From positions 11,415,725-11,479,724 of the forward strand of contig CM046866.1 in the NCBI GenBank assembly GCA_025617745.1: a stretch of 64,000 nt of DNA, written 5' to 3'. The notes under the pieces are model-generated. The model worked only from the letters and a program-made list of their open reading frames with translations. It was not told where the DNA came from and searched no databases. Within the stretch, counting starts at the first letter, position 1; every line of letters begins with the position of its first letter. The stretch comes from Heliocidaris erythrogramma. Lineage: Eukaryota > Echinodermata > Echinoidea > Camarodonta > Echinometridae. The position numbers and the translations under genes were made by a program. Positions 1 to 14,000 of this stretch are shown piece by piece.

Positions 1-982
1 GTGACCTATAGATTATAAAGTGCCTAACTAAAAGTTAATACTCGGGCAAGAAACGTAAATTTTAAAAACAAGTTTGAAATACTTTTAGTTTTACTTCCTA
101 AACTATATCAGATTGTATGCAAATATTTCAAGCATATTTGGTACTACTCGCGGATGCGTGGCTGAAAAACATTTCACAGAAATCGCGTGTACATAATGAA
201 AGTAAATGAATACTCATGGCATTATCAGGTCCATTTACCCGGGGGGGGGGGGGCATTACAAAGGATTTGACAGTTGTTTGACACACAATGCTTCTGAAAA
301 ATATGATAATCTTTGTTGTTTTGTTTTGTTTTTGTTTGTCAGAGATCACATAAAACTCGATTAATCATTTGCAAGGCAAATTACATGACTGACCATGATT
401 GCACGTTTCACATACATCTTTGGTGGTATCTTCTCTGTAAATAACAATTTCCAGACCATTGTCTTCAGTCTGGTCGACAAGTCGTTTATTGTTTTTTTCG
501 GAATAGACGCAGTATACGGCAGAAATGCAGATACATCATCTTTTCGTTAATTTCTAACTCAATTTATTCAAAAGGTAAATATAAGCCTTTGATGATCAGG
601 AGCGGATCCGTGGGGGGGGGGGGGGGGGGGGTGGTCACCGGGGGTCCGCCCCGTTTTGTGTTCGTCATAGTTTTGGTGTACTGGTGTACATCATTGGTGT
701 ACATTGAATTTTGCCAATTTTTTCAGGAATTGAACCCCCTTTTTTGACAGCATCCTGGAGCCGCCCCTGCTGGTGACAAATACTTTGAAATCTCACCATT
801 GTGTTGTTTTGACACGCCGCCATGCAGTTGTCCTTCGATTAAGATATTTTATCATTACATTAAATTTGGATACCCTCCCCCAACTAACCTACAGCACAGA
901 CGGATCGGTCTATACTACGGGAATATCGGCTAGCCCCCCTCCTTTAATGAAGGTGGGGGGGGGGGGGGGTACTCTTTTTTTC

Positions 983-1245
983 AAAGGTTCGTGATTTCGA
1001 ATGTTCATGAAATTCCCATATCAGCGGGTTAAAAAAAACTGAATAGGGTTCGTAATTCTGAAAAATGAAATAGGGTTCGTAATTCCAAAAAATGGAATAG
1101 CTAGGTTCATAATTCCGGATATGATATATGATTCATTATTCCGAAGGTTCGTAATTCCGAAAATGATGCAGGGTGTTCTGTTATTTTCGGAAGCACGAAC
1201 CTTCAGTGTAACGAACCTTCAGAGTTAAGAGCCTTCGGATGAACG
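983..1245. repeat. TTCGGAATTATGAACC-type degenerate array, locus 1
   Basis: Short diverged units built on GGTTCGTAATTCCGAA and its complement occur about ten times, for example aggttcgtaattccgaaaat and cacgaaccttcag. The unit is itself nearly palindromic. The same sequence family recurs at 14737-15055 and 54574-55160 in this window. No reading frame is maintained across it. Confidence 0.7.
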
Positions 1246-1948
1246 ACATGAAACCGACCCCACAACGACACCCCCACCTTCAGACACTCTATTATTAGAT
1301 CATATCATAATTACATACCGTACACGACTCATGCACGTGAGAAAAATTTCGAGGTGTCAGTATAAATAAACACAACCTACAAAATAAGCGATAAGCCCAC
1401 TTGTGGTCTTTCCTACTTTTTTGGTCATAAGAAAATATACTGAACTGGGTCCCCTTTCACAAAAACCTGGAACCGCCCATGGGTCAGCCTATAACAAATA
1501 TTGGTATTGGAACACGTTGGTGCTGCCGTGACTATAATGATTCACTACATTCATGGACGCTTTCAGTGGAGTAGCTACTAGAGTGAAGAGGGAAGTTTCT
1601 CCTCCCCAAGCATGCCCTGTCGATTTGCGAGGGGGGGGGGGGGGGGGAATAGAGATATGGAGGGACGAAGGGCTATGCCTCCCGACATAATGCCCTCTCA
1701 GTGGCTAGGCCCACGCAAATCCACTAGAAACTATACCATGTTAAATGACAAAGTTATTAATTTTAAGAGCTGTTATGATAATGATTCAGGAATTTGGTTG
1801 CATGAATTTAAAACCAGATATTATGTATCAGTTACTAAACAGGTCAGGGTCTGCGAAAACTCCCTTGTGAAACAATTGAAATGTTACCGTTGCTGCGTGT
1901 GGGGTAGCTAGGGGGAGGCACATGGGAAACGTGCCTCAAATTAAATGA

Positions 1949-1952
<4 letters not shown>

Positions 1953-2012
<60 letters not shown>

Positions 2013-2022
2013 GAGAGAGAGA
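1953..2022. repeat. (GA)n microsatellite
   Basis: About 70 bases of almost uninterrupted GA dinucleotides. The 69-residue open frame on the minus strand that reads Ser-Leu repeats is an artefact of this tract. Confidence 0.95.
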
Positions 2023-2050
2023 AAAGGGAAAGGGGAGAATGCCCGGGGGC

Positions 2051-2274
2051 CACTCAGATATATGCGCGTTAAGGGGTCCAAAAACGCTGATTTTCAACAA
2101 AAGGGGTGCTTTTGACTAATCTGGCCGAAGTCAAACTTGTTTAGGGGGGTTGGATGATGAAAAACCGCGCAAAAATCCTCGTTTAGGGGTCTTTTTTCAT
2201 CCAAGTGTAAAACCTGTTCAGGGGGTATTTTGAAAACCCATGGACACGCATGTGTACACCCATATATCTGAGTG
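2051..2274. mobile_element. Small inverted-repeat element with CACTCAGATATATG ends
   Basis: The left end CACTCAGATATATG (2051-2064) is mirrored by CATATATCTGAGTG (2261-2274). Between them lie repeated blocks of the type 'aggggg' followed by a T-rich stretch. The right end abuts a poly(C) run at 2275-2290. This looks like a non-autonomous TIR element. I cannot see a clear target-site duplication. Confidence 0.5.
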
Positions 2275-2440
2275 CCCCCCCCCCCCCCCCGGGGAGAATG
2301 AAAGGACGGGGAGAATGAAAGGACGAGGAGAAGTAGGCTAGGTAAAAGGACCCCTCTCGCACCACATATGAGTTGCATTGTAAATTTGGGTTCAATTGAG
2401 TCACAGAGTTAGACAGGTTCCACCCCCATATGTGCCCCGT

Positions 2441-3055
2441 CAATAGCTAGAACCATGCTACGCCATCAGTAGTTACTACCAGTGTATCCCTGATCAAATC
2501 AGCATCTTCAGAGGTAGGCATGGGGAGACAAAGTCCATGTCAATGCGAGAGCGAATTGGCAACGGATTCGACTGCAGTCGACGTCAGCACTTGAAGTTTA
2601 ACAGCTTCGAATTCCGGTCCAGGCATAAAGTTCACTCAGCGTTTGAAGCTTTGAGTCGGCTGGTTCGTCAGCAATTGAGTGGAGACCGTCCCTGATCGTA
2701 TCACTCAGCTGTGAACTAGGCTGAGTTTTGTGTGCAATAATATCTAGTCAATTACTATGCTTGAGCTGTCTTGCAATTTTGTAGAGCTTTGGACAAAGTC
2801 TTGGCGTCTTGTTTTTGGCTCTGTGCTGATATTTCCCTCCGTATTTTGAAGTGTCAAAGATTGACAGCTACTGATTTTATAAGCGCTGACTGAATCTTGG
2901 AGTGGTGTTCATATCCATAGACCGCTTATAAAGTTTACATTGAGGAATTGAGCCATTTGATCGCAGACATACGATCTGTATCGAGCGTCACTGTCCTGTC
3001 GTCTGCTAGCGAAAGGCGTTTTGATACAAGGTTCGATATCGCGCCATTGACCAAG
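2441..3055 (+). promoter_or_regulatory. Likely 5' UTR/promoter side of the SLC16-like gene
   Basis: The repeat-free stretch directly upstream of the first transporter ATG has an in-frame stop (TAG at 2918-2920) and no in-frame ATG before 3056, so it is probably untranslated leader and proximal promoter. I cannot identify a TATA box or initiator with confidence. A further upstream non-coding exon cannot be excluded. Confidence 0.35.
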
Positions 3056-3956
3056 ATGAGGGAATTAAGTGCCGGATCAAATATTGCTATGAATAAACTT
3101 GACAAAGAAGGCGAAACAGTGTTTGAACAGTCTCCACAATGGAGCAAGAACACCTGCATAAAGTACAGACAAAGTGGTGTAGGTCATAGAGGCAGCACAT
3201 TTGCATCTACTCAATCCTCAGGCTCCTCCTCGTCATCATCATTGTCTCTTTCTTCTCAGTTGTCGACTCATGCAACCAGCTACGAAAAGCTATCGAACGA
3301 TACGTCGTCCCATGTGGATCAAGATTCGACCATCGAGACACTGACTCCCCTCACATGCAGTCACTTGTCTACGTCTTCTTTGCAGGAGTCATGGACAACC
3401 GCCGCTGTTTTACCATTACTTCCACCCTGTCGGTCACAGCCGTTCCTAGGTAGCGGTGAAGACATTCTAGTAGATGTAATACCTCGTGATGGTTTTCAGC
3501 AAGACGAACTCCTTTTAGAGGATTCGGGGGTTGACCAGCTGAGTGAAGATCTCTCGAACGAAATGCTGGCACACGTTTATACTCCTTCGCCAGGTGAAAA
3601 CATGCCAGAACAAATGCCACGGACAATAGCATCGTCTTCGTCCATCATGTCTTCCCTTATTCTCAATTCGCCCCATCCCGCCACAACCCCGCCGACGACG
3701 TCTAATACCTCAAGCGCTGTTTCGCTGACGCCCTCGTTATCGCTAGACGAAGATTCCCCATCATCCACGGGTCTGTTGTCGGAATCGAAGGCGCCGTGGT
3801 TACTGTTGGTTTGGTGCCACTTGAGTCAGATCCTTGCTGGAGGACTTCTCAAGAGCCTGGCCGTTTTCCTTGATGACATCCTGCAGGAGTTTGACTCCAG
3901 TGTGGCCTTCATGGGATGGATGTTCTCTCTCGAAGCCTTCTTCTTTGGACTCACAT
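3056..3956 (+). CDS. SLC16-like gene, exon 1 (N-terminal tail and TM1)
   Basis: Start ATG at 3056 is the first in-frame ATG after the stop at 2918-2920, and it has A at -3 (ccaagATGa). The exon codes for about 245 hydrophilic residues rich in Ser and Thr with several acidic patches, then a hydrophobic segment ([16 protein letters not shown]...). It ends in TCACAT|gtgagt, phase 1 (donor at 3957). A downstream in-frame Met at 3089 is possible but less parsimonious. Family members usually have a much shorter N-terminal tail. Confidence 0.8.
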
Positions 3957-6900
3957 GTGAGTATCATTTATACACGATCACAACGACTTTTGAAGAACAA
4001 ACCTAAGGCAATTTCAATAGCATTTTCAATTTCCTAATCACTTATTCAAATCCGGACATAATTTCTATGGGACATGTAATAGATATTGAAATGTCCCCTG
4101 AGTTGATTACTTTGCGATCGTGTCTTTTTTTTTGTTGTCCCTCTAGTTTTCTGTCTTTTAAGATAAAGTTGAGTATTGGTCGTATATGTGAATTGTGAAA
4201 AGAATACTACTAAGAAGTTATTTTGAATGCTTAGATCCTGTAGGAACAATTGTGTACTATGACGTGTTAGAATCATCAAGATAAAAATACCCCCCCCCCC
4301 CCCCCACTAATCCCTGGTGAAAATTACTAAACAATAAGAAGCAATATAGACACCGATAATGATACACACGTATTCCAGTGTTGAAGTCAAGGCTTAAACC
4401 CTCAAGGCCAAGGCATTGACTAGCATGGCCAAGGCTAAGGCCAAGAAATGAAAAGAGCAAAGACGGAGGCTCACACTCACACACACACACACACACACAA
4501 ATAAATTATTTTCCTGGAGATTAATAGCTGTAATTAACTGGTTATTTGTGAGTATTAAGCGAAGAGAGCTAACTAATAAGGAGGGACTTCTTTCTTTTTG
4601 ATAGTGCTCTTGCCTCCAATATCAGGACTTTATATCTAACAAGCTTGATTGGGAGCTTGCATTTGTTTAATAAGTCATGCGAGACACCGTATTTTATTGA
4701 GATTTATTGAGATATGTCACTGCTCTCTAACCACAATACCCTTTTTCTTCAGTTGATTTTCCTGTTAGGAAGTGAAATTTTATTCAAAGTCGAATAGCAA
4801 TTAGTAGTGCTCTGGTGGTGTATCTTAGACTCATGGCGCTCAGAGCAAACAGAGACATTGCCCCCCCCCCCCAAAAAAAAAAAAAAAAAGAAAAAAGAAG
4901 AAAAAACAAGAAAGAAAAGAAAATGATAATAATAGGTATGTAAATTTACAAGCGAGGGAGCAAAGCAACCCAGCAGTAGTTTGTTACAAATTTTAATCCT
5001 CGAAAAATGCAATTTCTGTTCACTTTACCCACGAAAATACGCAAAGGGGCTCTGCAATCAAGCGGTATAGAGTATCGAATTATGAACATTGATTAATGGT
5101 TTCTCAAATGGAGCATCAAATTCATGAAAATCCAGGAGAATTCTTGTCGAAGAATTTAGTCATAATTATATGTATATTGGGCGTGGAATTACAAGATCCT
5201 GAGCAACGTTATGTGATGGAGCAAAGCGAACGAGCTTTAGACATTCATTCGCATTTTATAACCTAAAAAGACTAATTTTAATGCAATTTACCCTGCGGTG
5301 AATACGATTCATAAAATAATCATATTTATTTCTTCCTTTCTCTTTCTCAAATGATGTTTTCCGCGCCCCATTCACTTGACCCCTATACCAAACAAAGCAC
5401 ACAGCAGATGTAGGACTATACCAAAAACTTAGTACCAGTTTTTGCATATGAAAAGGGAATGAATAATAAAGCAGAGGCATTTGACCAAATTCACCAAAAT
5501 TTGCAAATACTTTGTTCAAACATTGAAAATGTTCACATAAAGACAAGAAATGCAAGTACATTTGTTCCAATGTGCACCTGTATTTCATACGGTACCAGTG
5601 TTATAATCATCATCATTATCATTTTATTGTAATAATCTAAAAATTTGTAAAACATGAATTCATTTCCCAAGTCTAGTATCCTAACCAAGATTTTGTATTA
5701 GCTACATGATATAGTGTTACTGCACAAAACAACCAAAATATTTAACAATTTTACAAGCAAAAACAGCAAAGTTCCATATGTCTTGAAAATGCCTTTAATT
5801 TTTTGGAAAAGATCAAGGCTTGGAACCCTCAAGGCCAAGGCCAAGGCATCCAAGTCCAAGGCCAAGCCATTGAAAAAAAAACGGCCTTAACTACAACTCT
5901 GACGTATTCATGTATTACTTTCCAAGCTATCCAAGCTACTACGTTGGCTTATACTCGCATTTTTCGATAATCATTATAAAGCTGCTTCATATATATTTTC
6001 TTCTAAAATAAATAAACAAGCACAATAATGTGACGTAAAAATAAATTCTAGACAACCATTTTCTCCTCCGTTCCCTTCACGTGTTTGCGGAGTAGATTTC
6101 AAGTAAACATCTTGTCATGATTGTCCTACGCTTAGGTGGTTGAGAACAATCACAGTTTATTTCATTATTATTGCAATTCCTAGCATTACTGATCAATTAA
6201 CAATAACACGTTCGCCCACAGTTGATAATGATTTTGTTTAATTTTGACAAACATTCCCACACACATGCTGCTTCCTATTGTTCAACACCCCTTGCAAAAT
6301 GGCGAAAATAATTGTTAGTGCGCACAAAATGTTCGACAGATTACTTTGTTCACGCGGATGAATTGTGTAACTTTCAAACACAGTTTTTCAGATGTAACCT
6401 TTTAATCAATGAACACCATTAAAACCATTCACGTTTGCTAATCTTTCTTTCACGACTAAAGGAACATGAAAAATGCAGGGAAGTACGTGCCATTTGTAAG
6501 TTGTAACACCCGGCTGCATGAGCGGATCCATGCTTGACTCTCTAATATGGCGATGGGTGGGTGGAGCCAACTCCGAAAATGTTCTGACAAGTTAAGTTAA
6601 AAAAAAAAAAGGGGGGGGGAAGTAAATAAGAAAAAAAAGTAAATAAATAATAATAAACCGGTTTTCTTCTCGATTTAGATCGTCGCTCAATAATCTCTGA
6701 CATGTAAATATCATATAATCATGCTCTTCCACTATGGGAATTAAAGCAGCAGAATGTTTTTCTATTTGTTTTCTTCTTTGATATGGGATCTCCCAAGTAG
6801 ATAACAACTCTTTACATTTCCAGTTCTATGACCGCGATTAAACACACACATTGAAAGATTTCAGCATGTTCAACTTATTGATTTTTCGAGTTCATTTTAC

Positions 6901-9900
6901 GGGTTAACGAACCTGTCATATCTCTATAGGAGGTCATAATCTTTATGGCAAGAATTAGAAATCGGTCATGTTACAAGAGTTCAGTAAATAAAACCTTATC
7001 GAGTAAAGTGTATCCATTGTTCACCTGCAGACAGAAACACAACACTGGTGTTTTCGTGATGATCAGTTTGTTTGATTATTTTCTTGCTTGTATCAACGAA
7101 TATTTTGATGATTTGTAGTTTAATATTGTGTTTTTCCTTCACGAACAATTAAAGTCAACGGACAAAGTCCACAACCCCTTCAACTGACACGTGGGACATA
7201 ATATTAATTCAACATAATTGAAGTAAATAGAAACACTTGAGAAGTTTTAGACAACGGGTGACATGCTGCTCATTAAACCACGGAAGGAGGGCGGTGTCAT
7301 GATACCCTACCAAGATATTCAATGTGAGAAGAACTCATGGTTTAATGACGTTTCTTGTAACAAGGAACTTCTGAAAAGCCTCATGTCATAAGCCTTAAAG
7401 GTGTATACCTCTTATATATAAACATGTTAAGGTTTCACGTATCGGCTCAAACAAATTGAAAGAAAACTGCTAAAAGCGTTTGTAATGCATTGTGGCCAAT
7501 TTTATTTTTACACTCAAATTTTCGGCGTCTTCTTCAGGAGAACAATAAATGATAAGGTATCATCTAATTGAAATAGTTATAGTTCTAGCGCGCGCATCCT
7601 CAGTCAGATATAAGTTGCTTAGAAACCGTCTCTCTGGGAGATCTGACTGAGGATGCGCGCGCTTTACAAAAAAATGATGGATATAATTATGTAGATGAGA
7701 AAAGAGTAATGTGGGCACTTCATTATTACGTAATCTACGTAATTTACGTAATAATACACAAAATCCCAAGTGGTATTAGCGGCAAAGATTCAAAATAATA
7801 GTATTGAAACAAAGAAGGAGAATTGATACCAAATCATTAATAAAGAACATGTGACTGAAAAGATACAAAAAAACTTAGCGAAAATATGTAAATCCATTGA
7901 CAAAGTAAAGATCTCTGTTAAGACCTTTTCCTTCAAAACTTCTGCTCTTAACAATTGCCCGTAATTCGGCAATTTTCCTATCGTCGGCTAACTATTCTTT
8001 CACTATATATAAATGTGAAAGAAATTGCGAGAATAACGTTGCGTAGCTCAATCAAAGTTCCCCAGAGCTGTCCTCCCTTTTTGAATTTTTTTTTTTTTTT
8101 TTTTTTCAAAGGCTGAAAAATGTCTCCGCCGGGAATCGAACCCGGGTCGTTGGCTTAGAACGCCAATGCCTTAACCACTAGACCACGGAGACGGGTTAGT
8201 GGTTTCGGCGACACCAGATTCAATTGACCGACAGATTGACAAATCCTCAACCTTACTTTTAATTAATTCCTTTGTCGGGGGCAGTTGAGTTTTGAACAAA
8301 GACAAGCCGCGTGCCTCAGCTGGATCCAAGCGAATGCTTTGAATACATGTATACATTAGAATAATTATTAACAAGTGTAAGGAAATAACATATACAACAG
8401 CTTTGGCAAATCTCGTGGAAATAAATACAAATGTGAAAGAAATTGCGAGAATAACGTTGCGTAGCTCAATCAAAGTTCCCCTTTTAAGGTTGAGGATTTG
8501 TCAATCTGTCAAAAAAAAAAATCAAAAAGGGAGGAGAGCTCTGGGGAACTTTGATTGAGCTACGCAACGTTATTCTCGCAATTTCTGTCACATTTGTATT
8601 TATTTCCACGAGATTTGCCAAAGCTGTTGTATATGTTATTTCCTTACACTTATATATATATATATATATAGACAAAATAGGAATGAAAAGTCCGTATACG
8701 ATGAATACATCAGGAAAGTTCAGTTCATCTATATATATATATATATAACTCTAAAGGCTACATTAGCTGGACAGTTTTTGTCTTATTTCTATGCTCAACT
8801 GTCCAGCTAATGTAGGTGGCGCTATTATGACGGAATAAACCGCATTGTTGTGTGTCCAGCTGATGTACCCTTTAGTCATATACATACATATGTACTGTGT
8901 ATATATCTTGCGCTTTAACGCATTTTATGTATGCATATTTGACGCATCTTTGTTTGGGATGAAATTATTGGCCCGAATTCACAAATTAATTGAAATAAGC
9001 TGTGCGTAAATTTACATAAACCATGGTCTAAACCATGGCAACTAGCGTAAAATGTGCGCACTTTGCATATCACGCGGGTTCATTATTGGATCTTTCTAAG
9101 TGTACGCGCGGAATCAAGCGCACTTATACCACAAAATCTGCATAAACCATGGTACAAATCTAATGTCACCTTTGTGACTTCGGGCCATTATGTTTCATAT
9201 AAATCAGAATGATTTCAATCAGGCTTGTTGTTCTCCACATAAAATTATACTGGGAGTTTAAAAAAAAGGAAACCCAACTTTGAAATATTCCTGAAAATGT
9301 ACTATAAGTTTATAGACAATTCATATGCTTTCCAGCGGTAACTCGTCTAATGGGGTGCTGCAAGAAAGTTGCGATTGATTGCAAGTTGCAACTGATCGGT
9401 ACTGACCAATCAAAATCATTGTTGCAAGCCCATCTTCTTGAACGGGCAGACCCTGAACCATTCAAAATGGTTGTTCTAATTTGTTTTACAATTTGCAATC
9501 GATTGCAACTTTCTTGCAACACCCCATAAGTTTCCAAAGTCCCGCATCAGTGAACACCATTGCCTTCAAAATTTTGTGCAAAATTCTAGTTGGTTCACTT
9601 TTTTCTAAAACACAATAGGTATGGTGTTAAGGAGGTGCCTTTTGTGTAAAGGCCTGGGTTCTCCAATTCTCATTGTGGATGATTTTCTTCCTTGTTTGGA
9701 AATTTGTGTTAATGAGATTTTACTCACAAAACCTTCAGGATTTTTGTCAACTCCCTTTTAAATAGGAAACGTTTTGCAAGAAGACAGTCTGGGTGAACTT
9801 TAACAAGTGTGCATGCCAAAGAGAAGTGCGAACCAGAAGAATTGCCAGTTTACAAAGCAATACAAAGGGAAGACAAAGAGCATAAAGAATGAAAATTAAA

Positions 9901-10761
9901 AAAAAAACTCTTGACATGTGTTTAACGATATGACTTTGCCGACTTTCACAAATGTCATTTTTTTTTTGCTGAAAATCGGCGGAAGATGCCTGCAGCACTC
10001 GAGAAAAAAAAGAACAGGTTTTCTGTGCTTTCTGATGATCTCACTTCTTTTTGGTCAAAAGTTTATAGCTTAAAATTTGTTCTATGACTTATGAATTTCA
10101 CAAGACTCTTTTTAAGGCATAAATCCAGTCACAATCATGAGGCAACCAAGTCAGTTGACAAAGTCATTCAACCCAAATGCTGCCTACTATGTTTACAAAA
10201 AAGTGAACCAACTAGATTTTTGAACATAATTTTGAAGACAATGGTGTTAAGTGATGCGTGACCCTGGACACCTGAACAAGGTACCGTGAAAAGCAAAATT
10301 AATTGCTCTTTCATATGATATTGATTTCATTGCTAGTAAACATATAGTTCATTTACAGGAATTTAAACTCTGTATTTAGCAGACCATTTTTTATGGGCAG
10401 CAATTTGAATTGATCTTCAGCAGAGAGCACTTTTTACTGGTACGTGTATTATGTGTTGTAACAAAAACTGTTTATTTCAAATAGGTTGCATTACAATTTT
10501 TTACTTCAGCAACATGGGGTGTGGATAAATTGTCAACAGATTTGAATTTTAGAAGACTGTCAATTACCTGAATCCTTTCCATTTTCTTTGATAATCTCTC
10601 ATTCATCTGTTGGAACTCGATTGCCGTCTTCATGACATACATTTTATCCTTAACTTAAGAGCTTTCGGAGGTGAACAAAAATCCACCCACTCCCAACGGT
10701 TTAGACGAGTTAAAATTCCTGTGATTCCTGTGATTCTGAAAACCATGTACCTCTTATAAAT

Positions 10762-10800
<39 letters not shown>

Positions 10801-10940
10801 AGAAGTCCTTAAAACCTCGTAGAGTGCTCTCTTTCGGATTATTCATGATATTTTCTTCAACGAATGAAACTCATCAGCCTGATGATTGCTTCGGCATGAA
10901 ACTGGCAGTAGCTGATAAATAAGGGTATATCCACCTTTTC

Positions 10941-11023
<83 letters not shown>

Positions 11024-14000
11024 GATTATCCTGCGTCGGTTGATGAGAATTACACAAAAGTCAATAATAAATTAAACAACCATAAGAGATGAATGAAAGC
11101 GAATTTTCGCCCATAGGGCTTCATCAGGAATAATGACTTTATTTTTAAAAATGCATCCAGCAGCAAAGCGCAATGCGCTTAACGATAAGCGCAATAAAAC
11201 GCAACAAAGCAATATATATATATACTGAACTACAAAAGAAACGTCGCACTTTTCAAATTGATATCTTTTACACACACTGTTAAAAAATATGTGGACCCGG
11301 TATTTTTACAGGAAATTTCCTGGCAATCGAAACGCCAGGAGTGCACGTTATTTTAAAGCCTCATGTAAAACTACAGTCTGTAAAAAATATTTCCGTTTTT
11401 TACAGGAAAGAGACAGGAAATTTAAAATAAGTTGTAGTCAGTCTCGAGGAAAGCCAGAAAGTCCGTAGTTTTACAGTTATTAGTGTATAGCCATGCTTTA
11501 TGTTATCCTATTCTCTACCTTAATCTATCCTATCCTAAACATATCCCATCTAGTTAATTCAGTTTAATGCAATCTTTTATATGCACCAAACCATACGCTT
11601 ACTAAAAATTCATGAATATTCATATAAGTGTTTTCCCACATATTTGGTAATTTAACAGGGTAACTTGTTAAAATATGAGAAAATGTTTTTTTAACGGTGT
11701 TTTTTATCGGGCGATTGAAAATAAATGCTGATTTCCGGTAAACCAACAAACTTGCTGTTGTTTTACAGGAAAAGGCCTGTAAAATTGAAATGAAGGTAAT
11801 AACTTGTAATTTCAAGGGCCAGGAAACCTGTAATTTTACAGTTATTTTTTACAGTGCATGATAAAACAAAGCAAAACATTTTCTCAGTTTTCACTCTTGA
11901 ATAAAGAATATGTTTCATTGTAAATAAAACAGTTTCAAACACATACATGTGCGACGTTTCTTTTGTAGTTCAGTATATATATTTGTACCTGGGTCCTGTC
12001 CGCTACCGTCGGTTTCACGCACGACGCGATCTTCAGGCAGACTGCCCTTCAGTATTGAATACTTTTGAATGCCTCAACTCCAAATTTAACTACACCAATG
12101 TGAATATATATATATAATTATGGGTCATTTATTACGCCTATATACGACCTTTGTTATTCTAATTATCTAGGTTCCGACTGATTCTTCTTTATTTCATGTC
12201 TAATAAAAAATCATTAAAAAAAATGAGGCGAGTCGATAAAAAGGAAGAAGGGGGGGGGGGGGATGAGAAACTAGAAATAATTATTATTTGGCCTAAAAGG
12301 CCGTGTTAAAGGAGAATTAAGCCCTGATTCCAATTTACTTATATTGGAAGGTGTAATATATTCCTACTTATTGGCCTAAATCATTTTCCAATAAGATATC
12401 AGAAAAGGGTATAAATATAGATATTCCAACACCCGGTATCGTCTCCTACTCATTTACATGGGGGCTGCCATTTTCTTTGCTGATTTGGAGTTGTACATGA
12501 ACCATTGAGAAATGTTCCAGTCAGGAAGATATTTTGAATCCAAATCCTAAATTGATTTTCTTCATTACCTAAAATCCCATATGTGACGGAAAATATAAAG
12601 TGGGTGTTTACATGTATTATAAAAATTAAATCTTTATAATGATACTTTTAAATTGTCTGGTTTTGCTTAACAAAAATCTATTTTCTTGGGTTTGCCAAAC
12701 AGAGCAGAACATAATATATGCAGCATGCATTCTGACTTTTCAAGTCCATTATCCGAAAGCAGGTGAATGCATAGTTTGCCGCTATAGATGCTCAGGGAAG
12801 AAGCATCCATAAAATTTGAATTAATTTGCTCCGTCCCATACGTCCAATATCGAGAAAATAGATTTCTATTAAGCGAATATCGATTTTCAACAGAAATATA
12901 TAAGGAAATCTTCAGTTTAAAAATAAATTGACATATCTATTCTATATTTTTAATCTCAAATGGGTTTTTAATTTTGAAAAAGGCAATTGAGCATTTGGAT
13001 TAAGAAAATCTTCTTGTACACATAAACAAAATGGCAGCCCCCATGTGCTGCTAGCAGACGATACATATTGCTAGCAGATGGTAAATTTTGCTCAGAAAAA
13101 TTTGATTCGTATCGATCTCGTATATTTTGACGCGAAGCCATATAGTCTAACAAGTAGGAATAAATAACACCTTTGAACACTATCGTCTTTATTTTTGAGC
13201 GTAATTCTCCTTTAACTTACGAAGAGGCACTATGAACATGGCGAACATAGAAGCGGACAAAATATACAGCTCCTCATTGTGCCTTCCACAATAGACCTGT
13301 TTACTAATTTTATGCATACTTCTTGAACAAAAGTTGCCCTTAACAACTCAAAAGCTTCTCTTAACAACTGAAAAGCTTGCCAAAGGCTTGCCTGACATAG
13401 CAACAACTAATTTATGCAAAGTGGATTCCATCCATAGAGATGCTATTATGCATAGCAGATGCACTAAATAGTTGGTAGCTAAGGATTCTGGAGAGAAACG
13501 GGCATAAATTGAAATACATTAGTAAACAGGCCTTGATTGCTATTACGGAAAAGTATGTATAACAGGTGTCACATGCATATTCACCTGTTCCACTTATTTT
13601 ACATAATATCAATGAAGGGATGTTCTTTTGTCTCCCTGAGCAATTGTGGAGGGTACAATGAGGAGCTGTATATTTTGTCCGCTCTCTTTGTCATCGTGTT
13701 CATAATGAGGTGGCTGTGATCATGCATAATGATCATGATCATGATAATCAAATTTAGATTTTGAGTCTCATAATAGTATCTGATATTTTGACGTGATTGA
13801 TGAAAGCAGCGAATGTGTGCCGAAAAGACACACCACCTTGTTTGTGTTTGGTCATGTCAATATTGGCTTAAACGTATGCAGAATCAGACGATGTGACTTG
13901 AGCAACGGACATTTCTTTTTGCTCTTTGGATTTGTCTATTAGCTCTTATTGCCATAAAACAATCCGATTATCTCAAAACGGATGATGCAAGCACAGACGT

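Larger units (their letters stand above)
1..2440. other. Gene-free upstream region, repeat-rich
   Basis: I see no exon with coding character here. The region holds several poly(G)/poly(C) runs (near 241, 613, 957, 1631 and 2275), a degenerate TTCGGAA-type array (about 983-1245), a GA microsatellite (1953-2022) and a short inverted-repeat element (2051-2274). Small open frames through the G runs, such as those reading poly-Gly or poly-Pro, are products of the homopolymers. Confidence 0.6.

Noticed and set aside
2948-3055. N-terminal extension of the transporter beginning MSHLIADIRS
   Set aside because: The codon at 2948 is TTG, not ATG. The first in-frame ATG is at 3056.
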